Of a stretch of DNA of 64,000 bases, positions 8,167 through 16,864 are shown in pieces. Within the stretch, counting starts at the first letter, position 1; every line of letters begins with the position of its first letter. Source of the stretch: Terrabacter sp. 28 (GTDB taxonomy: Bacteria > Actinomycetota > Actinomycetes > Actinomycetales > Dermatophilaceae). A program made the position numbers and the translations under genes. Below the pieces are notes generated by a model. It had not been told where the DNA came from. It searched no databases and saw only the letters and a list, made by a program, of their open reading frames with translations. The stretch covers positions 62,001 through 126,000 of the forward strand of contig JYOE01000013.1 of NCBI GenBank assembly GCA_000955875.1, in the 5' to 3' direction.

Positions 8167-9972
8167 GTGAGCGAACGAGGGACGGAACCAGAGCAGCGTG
8201 ACGAGCCCGACCAGCCCGAGCAGGTGACGTTCGCCGACCTCGGACTCGACGAGCGGGTGCTCAAGGGCCTGCGCGACGTCGGCTACGAGCACCCGTCACC
8301 GATCCAGGCGGCGACCATCCCGGCGCTGCTCCAGGGCCGCCACGTCGTCGGTCTCGCGCAGACCGGCACCGGCAAGACGGCCGCCTTCGCGCTGCCGATC
8401 CTCAGCCAGCTCGACCTCCGGCAGAAGGCTCCCCAGGCGCTCGTGCTCGCGCCCACGCGCGAGCTGGCGCTGCAGGTCTGCGAGGCCTTCGAGAGGTATG
8501 CCGCCCGCCTCCCCGGCGTGCACGTGCTCCCTGTCTACGGCGGCCAGGCGTACGGCGTGCAGCTGAGTGCGCTGCGCCGCGGCGTGCACGTCGTCGTCGG
8601 CACGCCCGGACGCATCATGGACCACCTCGACAAGGGGACGCTCGACCTCAGCCAGCTGCGCTTCCTCGTGCTCGACGAGGCCGACGAGATGCTGAAGATG
8701 GGCTTCGCCGAGGACGTCGAGACGATCCTCGCCGACACCCCCGACGACAAGCACGTCGCGTTGTTCTCGGCGACGATGCCGGCACAGATCCGCCGCATCT
8801 CCAAGAAGTACCTCACCGACCCCGTCGAGATCACCGTCGAGACGAAGACGACCACCTCCCCCAACATCACGCAGCGCTACCTGACGGTCAGCTACCCGCA
8901 GAAGGTCGACGCCCTGACGCGCATCCTCGAGGTCGAGAACTTCGAGGGCATGATCGTCTTCGTCCGCACGAAGAACGAGACCGAGGCGCTCGCGGAAAAG
9001 CTTCGTGCGCGGGGATTCTCGGCGATGGCGATCAACGGCGACGTCGCCCAGGCGCAGCGCGAGCGCACCGTCGAGCAGCTGAAGTCCGGCAAGCTCGACA
9101 TCCTCGTGGCCACCGACGTCGCCGCCCGCGGGCTCGACGTCGAGCGCATCAGCCACGTCGTCAACTACGACATCCCCACCGACACCGAGTCCTACGTCCA
9201 CCGCATCGGCCGCACCGGGCGTGCCGGACGCAGCGGCGACGCGATCTCGTTCGTCACGCCGCGGGAACGCCACCTGCTCAAGGCGATCGAGAAGGCGACG
9301 CGGCAGTCACTCGTGCAGATGTCGATGCCGACGGTCGACGACATCAACGCGACGCGCCTCACGCGGTTCGACGACGCCATCACCGAGGCCCTCGCGGGAG
9401 ACCGCGTCGACTTCTTCCGCGACGTCATCGCGCACTACGTCAACGAGCACAACGTGCCCGAGGCCGACGTGGCCGCCGCCCTGGCTGTCGTGCTGCAGGG
9501 CGACGAGCCGATGCTGCTCGAGCCCGAGCCCGAGCGTCCGGCCCGTCGCAGCTTCGACCGCGACGACCGGCAGCGCGGGGATCGTCGTGACGACCGGCGT
9601 GACGACCGACGCGACGACCGCTCCGGTGGGCGCGGACGCGACGACCGGCGGGGCGACCGGCGTGACCGCGGCCGAGGGGGCTCGGGTGGGCCGCTCGCCA
9701 CGTACCGGATCTCCGTCGGCCGTCGACAGCACGTCGAGCCCCGTCAGATCGTCGGTGCCATCGCCAACGAGGGCGGCCTCGGACGAGCCGACTTCGGGCA
9801 CATCGACATCCGCGCCGACCACTCACTCGTCGAGCTGCCCGCGACCCTGCCCGACGGCGCCTGGGAGCGGCTCCGTGGCACGCGGATCTCGGGCCAGCTC
9901 ATCGAGCTGGTGCTGGACGAGGGGCGCCGCGGCGGTCGCGCTGGGGGTCACCGCAAGGGGTCTCGGCCCTGA
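8167..9972 (+). CDS. deaD: DEAD-box ATP-dependent RNA helicase
   Basis: 601 residues. The Q motif region (FADLGLDERVLKGLRDVGYEHPSPIQ) leads to Walker A AQTGTGKT, VLDEADEM (DEAD), SAT, and the C-terminal HRIGRTGRAGR motif VI, so both RecA-like domains are complete. A DbpA-like RNA-binding domain follows (about 510-590). Between them lies a basic Arg/Asp repeat (RRDDRRDDRRDD and similar, encoded around 9556-9690) that probably binds RNA non-specifically. Expected roles are ribosome assembly, mRNA decay or cold adaptation. The GTG at 8167 is chosen because of the -10 box six bases upstream and because upstream sequence does not resemble the family. Monocistronic. Confidence 0.93.
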   Translation: MSERGTEPEQRDEPDQPEQVTFADLGLDERVLKGLRDVGYEHPSPIQAATIPALLQGRHVVGLAQTGTGKTAAFALPILSQLDLRQKAPQALVLAPTRELALQVCEAFERYAARLPGVHVLPVYGGQAYGVQLSALRRGVHVVVGTPGRIMDHLDKGTLDLSQLRFLVLDEADEMLKMGFAEDVETILADTPDDKHVALFSATMPAQIRRISKKYLTDPVEITVETKTTTSPNITQRYLTVSYPQKVDALTRILEVENFEGMIVFVRTKNETEALAEKLRARGFSAMAINGDVAQAQRERTVEQLKSGKLDILVATDVAARGLDVERISHVVNYDIPTDTESYVHRIGRTGRAGRSGDAISFVTPRERHLLKAIEKATRQSLVQMSMPTVDDINATRLTRFDDAITEALAGDRVDFFRDVIAHYVNEHNVPEADVAAALAVVLQGDEPMLLEPEPERPARRSFDRDDRQRGDRRDDRRDDRRDDRSGGRGRDDRRGDRRDRGRGGSGGPLATYRISVGRRQHVEPRQIVGAIANEGGLGRADFGHIDIRADHSLVELPATLPDGAWERLRGTRISGQLIELVLDEGRRGGRAGGHRKGSRP

Positions 9973-10077
9973 CAGGGCCGGATACGGACGGCATACGAAA
10001 TCTGGGTGTGACAGAGGCCACACGACGAGCACAGCCGGTCCTCGGGTGCCTGGATATTCGTGATAGTTGGTTGAAGT

Positions 10078-10626
10078 GTGAACCAGTTGCGCATCATCGT
10101 CTCCAGCACCCGCCCCGGCCGCATCGGCCCGAAGGTCGCCGAGTGGGTGGCCGCACAGGCTCCTGCCGACGCCTGGGAGGTCGAGCTGCTCGACCTGTCG
10201 ACGCTGCCCTTCTTCGACGAGGAGGACATGCCTAAGAACGGCAACTACGCCAAGCCGCACACGAAGGACTGGGCCTCGAAGGTCTTCGAATCCGATGCGA
10301 TCGTGGTCGTGACGCCGCAGTACAACCGCAGCTTCCCGGCGCCGATCAAGAACGCCATCGACTACCTCTTCGCCGAGTGGGACAGCAAGCCGATCGCGCT
10401 CGTCGGCTACGGCTGGACCGGTGCCTCCGACGCCACTGCCGACCTGACCAAGGTGCTCCAGCACGTCAAGGCCGACGTCGTCGGCTCGACCGGCCTCGTC
10501 TTCACCCAGGACGTCTCTCCCGAGGGCGAGCTCGACGTCACGGCCGAGCGGCGCGCCGAGCTGGCCGGCCTGCTCGAGGCTCTCGGCTCCAAGGTCACCG
10601 ACATGGACGCCGTCAACGCCGGCTGA
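10078..10626 (+). CDS. NADPH-dependent FMN reductase
   Basis: 182-residue flavodoxin-fold oxidoreductase. IIVSSTRPGRIGPKVAEWV is the N-terminal FMN phosphate-binding loop, VTPQYNRSFPAPIKNAIDYL is the family signature, and VGYGWTGASDA is the second flavin loop. Members reduce FMN, quinones, chromate or azo dyes with NAD(P)H; the physiological substrate cannot be told from sequence. GTG start; the preceding sequence is unusually A+T-rich for this window (TGGATATTCGTGATAGTTGG) and contains -10-like hexamers 8 to 10 bases upstream, so a leaderless or near-leaderless start is likely. Single gene closed by a strong terminator. Confidence 0.9.
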   Translation: MNQLRIIVSSTRPGRIGPKVAEWVAAQAPADAWEVELLDLSTLPFFDEEDMPKNGNYAKPHTKDWASKVFESDAIVVVTPQYNRSFPAPIKNAIDYLFAEWDSKPIALVGYGWTGASDATADLTKVLQHVKADVVGSTGLVFTQDVSPEGELDVTAERRAELAGLLEALGSKVTDMDAVNAG

Positions 10627-10678
10627 CCGTTCTCGACCTGGCCGGGCTTCTCGCGTCCGACTTCTCGCGTCCCACTTC

Positions 10679-10719
10679 CTGCGGGCGCACCCTCTTCGGG
10701 TGCGCCCGCAGGGTCTTTT
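10679..10719 (+). terminator. Rho-independent terminator after FMN reductase
   Basis: A 14-bp perfect stem (CTGCGGGCGCACCC / GGGTGCGCCCGCAG) with loop TCTTC is followed by GGTCTTTT. This is one of the few canonical hairpin-plus-T-tract terminators in the window. Confidence 0.9.
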
Positions 10720-11039
10720 GCGGGATCCTGCCCGCGGGGCCTGCGCCTGCTGCCACCATCGCTTCACACGTAGGTGAGCGACAGGGGCGCACGATGGGTC
10801 TTGCTGGTGTGAAAGGGCGCGTGCACGCGCGCAGACCGAGGCCGTATGCCGTGTGCGTGGCGGCTCACGCGGATGATCATCGGCGCCTCCGCCGCCTGGA
10901 CCTGACGTGCTGACGGCAAGACCACCGTGGGCAGCCTGTCGCGGGCGAGGCGGAGGGTCTGGTCCACGCTACACGGGGGGCGTTGATGCACAAGGCAACC
11001 CGCGTCGCCGACTACGAAGCGACGGCTGCGCCCACCCCG
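10720..11039. other. Non-coding gap between convergent genes
   Basis: About 320 bases without a credible gene. It holds a 14-base perfect palindrome GCGCGTGCACGCGC at 10817-10830 and one copy of GTATGCCG at 10844. Short open frames here lack start signals and family resemblance. Nothing else was recognised. Confidence 0.5.
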
Positions 11040-12563
11040 CTACCCGTGCCGCAGACCGCCGTCGGCGGTGGCGCACCTGACCATGATCCGCAGCTCGGCC
11101 GATCCACCGGCAGGGCAGAATTCGGCACGAACGACATCGTCGGCGGTGGTGGGACCGAACGGCACGAAGGGAGTCAGACGGCGCGAGAGTTCCGCCGGGA
11201 AGGCCGACAGCAGAAGGACGTTCGCGCTGCGTACGTCGTCCGCAAGTCGCGCGCCGACCGTGGGCGAGATACCGATCGGCATCTCGAGGTAGTACGCGTC
11301 GGCTTCTAGTTCAGGTAGGAGGAAGTAGAGCTGAACCGGCGTCACCGAAGGCGCCCTCATGTCCTGCGTTCCGATGAACACCGTGGATCCAACGGGGACG
11401 GTCTCGAGAACTGACTTGCGAAGGTCGTTGATCGCCGCGGCCTCGTCGAGTGGAACTTCCAACGTCCGTCCGGCCACCTCGAAGGTGGCAGACGGCCCCG
11501 GGAGGGCCAGCACGCGCGTTGGGACGATGAGAAGAGCGAGGACCACGACGAATGCGGCCCGTGTAACCAACAGCGGCCCCCGCCACCTAGGCATCTGCGG
11601 ACTGAACTGCGCGAGCAGCAACAGCGGCGCACTCAACCCCATGGAGTACGCGAGGTGATCGAGGTCGGTGCGCTGGACCAGCTGCGGGAGCGTCAGGACG
11701 ACGAGGAACAGGCTTGACCAGGCGTGGGCATCGCGCACTCGAACCGCGGAGGCCAGCAGGACGAGAACCGTTGCGGCGGCGAGGCACAAGATCACGGCCG
11801 CCAGGCCGTCAACCTCCATCCTGGCGTTGACCTGGCCCCGCTGGAGCACCACGTTGTCGAACGCTCTTCGTCCCCACGTCGCGTAGAACACCGCGGAGGG
11901 TGCCAAGCCCAGCGCAAGCCCCATGACGGCGCCGCGGCGTGCGCTTCGCGAGCCGAGATACGGGAGCCCAGCCGCCAGTGCCGGCACCACCATCTCCGGG
12001 CGGAAGATTGCGCTCATAGCCAAGAGGGCGAACGCCGTAGCGACGTGAGTACGCCTGTGGAGGAGAACCAAACCCCAGACGATGCAGCAAAGACCGCCCA
12101 CCCAGGCGTAGGCAGCAAGTCCTAGCGGCGTCAGGCACAGGACGCTCAGGACGGATGCTCCCAGAGCCGCCGACCGGCCACAGCCACGGCCACGGGCGAG
12201 AAGGTAAACCCCCTGGACCACGAGCGCCTGCATCGCGAGCCCTACCAACCGTTCGACGACGAGACTGCTCCCGAACAGCGCGAAGGCTGCCGCGGCCAGC
12301 CCGAAGGTTCCGGGCCCGTACACGGTGTAGAAGTCCCGCTGCGGCAGCCTTCCATCGAGAATCTGCTGCGCGTACAGCACGATGATGCCTTCGTCCTGCG
12401 TGACGAGGGGCGCGTGCAGCCAAGGAAGACGCAGTCCGACCAGCACCCCGAGAAGGATGACCGGCCCGAGCAGGCGTGCCGCCCGTCCACGTCGAGCAGA
12501 GAACGACCGCCCGCTGGCGTGCTCACGTTCGACATGCGCCGCGCGCACGGACTCGACGCTCAC
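11040..12563 (-). CDS. GT-C type membrane glycosyltransferase-like protein at end of pilus operon
   Basis: 507 residues with about ten hydrophobic helices. The first periplasmic loop holds TQDEGIIVLYAQQILDGRLP and DFYTVYGPGTFGL, the acidic motif and YxPG pattern of the ArnT/PMT-like GT39/GT-C superfamily, which use lipid-linked sugars. A soluble C-terminal part of about 150 residues follows the last helix. The GTG start overlaps the tadC stop (GTGA), so it is the last, translationally coupled member of the tad operon. That suggests a role in pilin or surface glycan modification, but this is inference. Sugar donor and acceptor unknown. Followed by a non-coding gap. Confidence 0.75.
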   Translation of the reverse strand: MSVESVRAAHVEREHASGRSFSARRGRAARLLGPVILLGVLVGLRLPWLHAPLVTQDEGIIVLYAQQILDGRLPQRDFYTVYGPGTFGLAAAAFALFGSSLVVERLVGLAMQALVVQGVYLLARGRGCGRSAALGASVLSVLCLTPLGLAAYAWVGGLCCIVWGLVLLHRRTHVATAFALLAMSAIFRPEMVVPALAAGLPYLGSRSARRGAVMGLALGLAPSAVFYATWGRRAFDNVVLQRGQVNARMEVDGLAAVILCLAAATVLVLLASAVRVRDAHAWSSLFLVVLTLPQLVQRTDLDHLAYSMGLSAPLLLLAQFSPQMPRWRGPLLVTRAAFVVVLALLIVPTRVLALPGPSATFEVAGRTLEVPLDEAAAINDLRKSVLETVPVGSTVFIGTQDMRAPSVTPVQLYFLLPELEADAYYLEMPIGISPTVGARLADDVRSANVLLLSAFPAELSRRLTPFVPFGPTTADDVVRAEFCPAGGSAELRIMVRCATADGGLRHG

Positions 12564-13471
12564 ATCCCCAGGAGCGTGTGCATGAGGCGGATGACGCCGG
12601 GTCCGATGATGACGATGAAAAGCGCGGGCAGGATGCAGAGCATCAGCGGGAAGAGGATCTTCACCGTCACCTTCTGCGCCTTCTCCTCAGCCTTCTGCCG
12701 CCTTGCCAGTCGCATCGTCGCCGTTTGCTCACGCAGAACGCCCGCGATCGGGAGGCCTAGCCGGTCCGCCTGCACCAACGCGGTGATGAAGTTCTTGACC
12801 TCGGGCAGGGTGACTCGGTCTCCCATGGCAGAGAAGGCCTCGCCGCGGGACTTGCCGATCTGAATCTCGGAGAGCACTCGGGCGAACTCACCGGAGATCG
12901 GCCCTTCCACGTTGCGCGCCACCTGAAGCAGGGCTGAGTCGAAGCCTTGGCCTGCCTCAACACACACAGTGAGCATGTCGAGGGCGTCGGCCAGGCTCTT
13001 GCCGGTCTCCTCCTGCCGCTTCAGCGCGAGGTTGTAGATGAGCAGGTCAGGCAGGAAGAAGAAGGCGGCGGCCCCGATCAAGGCGAAGAGCACTCCCTTG
13101 ACCGATACTCCGCCGTACGCCCCGCCGAGAAGCGCGCCAACCAGCAGTGCCGCTCCCTTCAGGCCCATGATCCGCTCGACAGACCAAGCGGCAGGGTTTC
13201 CGGCCCGATCCAGCAATGTCGCGAGCCGCGCCTCGGCGCCGGAGGGCGACAGCTTGCCCGCGAGCGAGTGCATTCCCTGGAAGACGGGGACGATCAAGCG
13301 GTCCTTGGAACCGAGCTCGGCCTTGACGGCTGTGCGCTGGTCGACCATTCCATCGACCAAGAGGAGCGACTTCGCGACCCCGGTCGGCTCACTCGAGCCC
13401 CCGCCGACTGAAAGCACCAGGCAGACGATGGCGAGGCCCACGAGGGCAGTTCCTATGTAGAGACTGTTCAC
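12560..13471 (-). CDS. tadC: Flp pilus platform protein TadC
   Basis: 303-residue inner-membrane protein of the type II secretion F (GspF) family. It pairs with TadB to form the platform on which the TadA ATPase drives pilus assembly. An N-terminal helix, a central pair (KGAALLVGALLGGAYGG; LFALIGAAAFFFLPDLL) and a C-terminal helix (ILFPLMLCILPALFIVIIGPGVI) flank the cytoplasmic F domain, which shows LADALDMLTVCVEAGQGFDSAL and PEVKNFITALVQADRLGLPI. GTG start two bases from the tadB stop codon, and its own stop overlaps the next gene. Length is normal. Confidence 0.92.
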   Translation of the reverse strand: MNSLYIGTALVGLAIVCLVLSVGGGSSEPTGVAKSLLLVDGMVDQRTAVKAELGSKDRLIVPVFQGMHSLAGKLSPSGAEARLATLLDRAGNPAAWSVERIMGLKGAALLVGALLGGAYGGVSVKGVLFALIGAAAFFFLPDLLIYNLALKRQEETGKSLADALDMLTVCVEAGQGFDSALLQVARNVEGPISGEFARVLSEIQIGKSRGEAFSAMGDRVTLPEVKNFITALVQADRLGLPIAGVLREQTATMRLARRQKAEEKAQKVTVKILFPLMLCILPALFIVIIGPGVIRLMHTLLGM

Positions 13472-13472
13472 G

Positions 13473-15473
13473 TCACACCTCGATCTTCACGACGCTGCGC
13501 ATCCAGAGCATCCCGACGAACAAGCTCACGATGCCGCCGATACCCATGAACACACCGATCTGGTCGGTCCACAGAAGAGAGACGTAGTCGTAGTTGACCC
13601 GCATCATGTAGAAGAACAAGAAGATCGGCATCGCGACGAGGATGTAGGCGGAAAGCTTTCCTTCTGCAGACAGCGTTGAGACCTGGCGCTGGAGCGACTC
13701 CCGTTCCCGCAGGGTGTTTGCGGTGGTGCGCAGGGTGTCGGCCAGGTTTCCGCCGACGTCACGCTGGATCCGGATAGACATGACCGCCCACCGCATCGAG
13801 ACGCTGCCCATCCGCTCGCCCATGCGTTCGAGGGCGTCGGTGATGTCGGTGCCGATGCGCGTCTCGGCTAGAGCCCGGCTGAACTCCTTCGCAGCCGGCT
13901 CGGCCGTGTCGCGGGCGACGGCGTCGAGAGCCTGGGGGAGGCCGAAACCGCTCTTCAGGCTGGTGGAAACGAGCATGAGGATGTCGGGCAGCTGACGCTC
14001 GAACTGCTTCGAGCGCCGAGCGGCAAGGAATCGCAAGGCAACGGGCGGCAGCGCGAGGCCGACAAGGGCACCGGCAGCCAAGGGGATCACGGGCGACTCC
14101 GCGCCGAACAGCCATCCGCCCACGAGGCCGAGAACCAGGGCGATGCCTCGCACGACGAACCATTCTCCGGCGCGGAAGGGAAGATCGGCGCGCTCGATGA
14201 GAGACAGCGTGGTCTTCGTCGACTCTCGGTCCTTCATGACCTTCTCGCCCAGGTCGAGCAGAGAGTCCGTGATGTTGTGCTGGGTGGCACGGACCTCTTC
14301 CCGAGCAGCGCTGCGGCTGCCGACGACATAGCCCTCGATGGCGGCGACGCGACGCTCCTTCTGTGTCTGCAGCGTCGGCGCGGACACCACCACGACGAAG
14401 GTGAGCACGGCGAGGCCCAGCAGCGCTGCGGCGATCCACGGCACGTAGTTCGGCTTCGTCAGAGTGGCGAGGCTGTCGACCACCGACCTCCCAGACGCCG
14501 CCGCAGCGCCTGCCTGTGGGCTAGGCGCGGTCGTGGGAGCGGGCCCAGACGCGGGCGAGGCGAACTGAACCTTGCGTGCGAACGCAAACGACGTTCCCCC
14601 GGCGGTTCCTGTCACCTCGACCTGGTGCTCACCGCCTTTGACGCCCGGCAGGGACATCGAGAACTGGACCTGCTGGTCCAGCGCCTTGGCCGCGGCCAGG
14701 AACGCTGAGGCCACTGCAGCCGTGTCGGCCGCAGGAACCACGGATCCACCGTTGGCAGAGGCGAATCGGCTCAACGCCGTGACGGCGTCCGGATCAGAGG
14801 TCTTGAAGCGCACCACATCGACGCGGACTCCAGCCGAGCGCAGCTTGTCCACCGTCGACCTCAGGGTGGCAGGTCCGTTCTGCGCGATCGTGTCAGCGCC
14901 GTCGCTGAGCAGGAGGATGCTGCGGTCCCCAGTCGTTCCCAGCGACGTCGTGGCCGCCGACATCGCGGCATACAGGCTTGTGTTGCCTCGGGAGGCCAGT
15001 CCGTCGACGACCCGCTGGACCGCCTTCCTGTCCACGGTGGGCGCGAGGTCGACGCCGGCCGTGTCAGCAAACGAGGTAACTCCGACAAGCACGTCGGCCG
15101 GCACGGTGGCGAGAAAGGTTTTCGACGCCGTGCGGACGGTCGACATGCCACTCACGCCCATTGACCCGCTGGTGTCGATGACGAGCATGGCCTTGCGAGA
15201 GCGCTTCGGTGCCTGCTTGACAGTCGGCTGATGCGCCACACCGTCCACGCGCACCACCAGCCTGTTCGCGTCCACCTGAACTGCGGACCGGCTCCGAAGC
15301 GTGAGTACGCCTGTCAGCACCGAGCCTTCACCGGACGTACTTGTGGACACCCCGCTCAGCCCGACAGTGACGCTGTCGGCCGCGGAGGCCGCAATGGATC
15401 CGGCTGTCAGGACGGTGGCGACAAGCCCTGCAGTCACGGCGACCGGGAGGATACGACGAAGCACCTCTGTCAC
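13473..15473 (-). CDS. tadB: VWA domain-TadB fusion, Flp pilus platform protein
   Basis: 666 residues, about twice a normal TadB. A cleavable-looking signal (about 1-32) leads to an extracytoplasmic von Willebrand A domain with a complete MIDAS: DTSGSMG at 100-106, Thr165 in RGNTSLY and Asp191 in LSDGAD. A beta-rich segment to about 305 and a Pro/Ala linker follow, then a transmembrane helix near 345-363. The GspF-type platform domain (PDILMLVSTSLKSGFGLPQALD) and two C-terminal helices end the protein. The VWA part would sit outside the membrane next to the growing pilus, where it could bind metal-dependent ligands. GTG start overlaps the tadA stop; no frameshift is seen, so the fusion is real. 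Confidence 0.9.
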   Translation of the reverse strand: MTEVLRRILPVAVTAGLVATVLTAGSIAASAADSVTVGLSGVSTSTSGEGSVLTGVLTLRSRSAVQVDANRLVVRVDGVAHQPTVKQAPKRSRKAMLVIDTSGSMGVSGMSTVRTASKTFLATVPADVLVGVTSFADTAGVDLAPTVDRKAVQRVVDGLASRGNTSLYAAMSAATTSLGTTGDRSILLLSDGADTIAQNGPATLRSTVDKLRSAGVRVDVVRFKTSDPDAVTALSRFASANGGSVVPAADTAAVASAFLAAAKALDQQVQFSMSLPGVKGGEHQVEVTGTAGGTSFAFARKVQFASPASGPAPTTAPSPQAGAAAASGRSVVDSLATLTKPNYVPWIAAALLGLAVLTFVVVVSAPTLQTQKERRVAAIEGYVVGSRSAAREEVRATQHNITDSLLDLGEKVMKDRESTKTTLSLIERADLPFRAGEWFVVRGIALVLGLVGGWLFGAESPVIPLAAGALVGLALPPVALRFLAARRSKQFERQLPDILMLVSTSLKSGFGLPQALDAVARDTAEPAAKEFSRALAETRIGTDITDALERMGERMGSVSMRWAVMSIRIQRDVGGNLADTLRTTANTLRERESLQRQVSTLSAEGKLSAYILVAMPIFLFFYMMRVNYDYVSLLWTDQIGVFMGIGGIVSLFVGMLWMRSVVKIEV

Positions 15474-16864
15474 CTCGCCATGCGGGAGAAGAGCTGCACC
15501 GGCAGCTCGACACCGAGGTCTTGCAGGTCGGAGGTGAACTTGGGCCGGATGCCGGTGGGCACCATGCCGCCGAGGAAGCGGCCAGCCTCGTCCCGCCCCG
15601 CCGAGTAGTCGAAGAGGAAGATGTCCTGGAGGGTGATCACGTCCGACTCCATGCCGACGACCTCGCTGATCGCCGTGATGCGACGCGTGCCGTCCTTGAG
15701 CCTGGACTGCTGGACGATGAGGTCGACGGCACCGGCCACCTGCTCGCGGATGGCGCGGACGGGAAGCTCCACTCCCGCCATCAGCACCATCGTCTCGAGA
15801 CGGGACAGGCTGTCTCTTGGCGTGTTGGCGTGCACCGTCGTGATGGAACCGTCGTGGCCGGTGTTCATCGCCTGCAGCATGTCGAGTGCTGCCCCGTCGC
15901 GGATCTCACCGACGATGATGCGGTCGGGACGCATACGGAGGCAGTTCTTGACGAGGTCGCGGATCTGGATGGCGCCGCGACCCTCGATGTTCGGCGGCCG
16001 CGACTCGAGCCTCAACACATGGTCCTGCTGCAGCTGGAGCTCGGCGGCGTCCTCGATGGTCACGATGCGCTCGTCAGCCGGGATGAACGAGCTCATCACG
16101 TTGAGGGTCGTGGTCTTCCCCGAGCCCGTTCCACCACTGATGATGATGTTGCGTCGGCCCTTGACGCAGGCCGCGAGGAAGTCACGGATGTTCGGCGTGA
16201 TGGTGCCGAAAGTGATGAGGTCCTTGTCGGTGAAGGGGTCGGCCGAGAACTTTCGGATCGTAAGGAGCGAACCGTCGAGCGCGATCGGTGGCACGACGGC
16301 GTTGACACGAGAACCGTCGGGGAGGCGCGCGTCCACCATCGGGCTCGACTCGTCGACGCGCCTGCCGACGCGGCCGACGATCTTGTCGATGGTGCGTCGC
16401 AGGTGCGCGTCGTTGGAGAAGGTCGCCTCGACGGGGAAGAGCTTGCCCGCGCGCTCGATGAAGATGCTGTCGGGCCCGTTGACCATGATCTCCGAGACCT
16501 CGGGGTCACGCAGGTAGGGCTCGAGCGGCCCGTGTCCGAGGATGTCGTCCGACACGTCCTGGGCGATGCGGGTACGGTCCGCGTGGGACAGCGGCGTCTG
16601 CTCGAGGTCGATGACCTCCTGCAGCGTGGTGCGCACCTGGGCTGCGAGCTCGGCTTCGGCGAGGTGCGGGTCGTACAACCGTGGGCCGAGCTGGTCCACC
16701 AGCGCCTGGTGCACCCGCTCCTTGACGCCCGCAAATGGGTCAACTGCTCGGCGCTTCGGCGCTGGGGTGGGACCGGCCGCCGCTCTGGCCTGAGTGGTGC
16801 CGTTGTCAGCGACGATCTGCTGCTGCGCACGGGCCCGATCGAGCCTCTCGGCAAGGTTGCTCAT
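15470..16864 (-). CDS. tadA: Flp pilus assembly ATPase TadA/CpaF
   Basis: 464-residue cytoplasmic hexameric ATPase of the GspE/VirB11 type that powers pilin polymerisation. After a helical N-terminus come EIMVNGPDSIFIE and the Walker A loop GGTGSGKT at 244-251. The Asp box IVTIEDAAELQL, Walker B region DRIIVGEIRDGAALDML and His box GSITTVHANTPRDSL follow. All catalytic blocks are intact and the length is normal. The ATG overlaps the CpaE stop and its stop overlaps tadB, placing it firmly in the operon. Confidence 0.96.
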   Translation of the reverse strand: MSNLAERLDRARAQQQIVADNGTTQARAAAGPTPAPKRRAVDPFAGVKERVHQALVDQLGPRLYDPHLAEAELAAQVRTTLQEVIDLEQTPLSHADRTRIAQDVSDDILGHGPLEPYLRDPEVSEIMVNGPDSIFIERAGKLFPVEATFSNDAHLRRTIDKIVGRVGRRVDESSPMVDARLPDGSRVNAVVPPIALDGSLLTIRKFSADPFTDKDLITFGTITPNIRDFLAACVKGRRNIIISGGTGSGKTTTLNVMSSFIPADERIVTIEDAAELQLQQDHVLRLESRPPNIEGRGAIQIRDLVKNCLRMRPDRIIVGEIRDGAALDMLQAMNTGHDGSITTVHANTPRDSLSRLETMVLMAGVELPVRAIREQVAGAVDLIVQQSRLKDGTRRITAISEVVGMESDVITLQDIFLFDYSAGRDEAGRFLGGMVPTGIRPKFTSDLQDLGVELPVQLFSRMAR

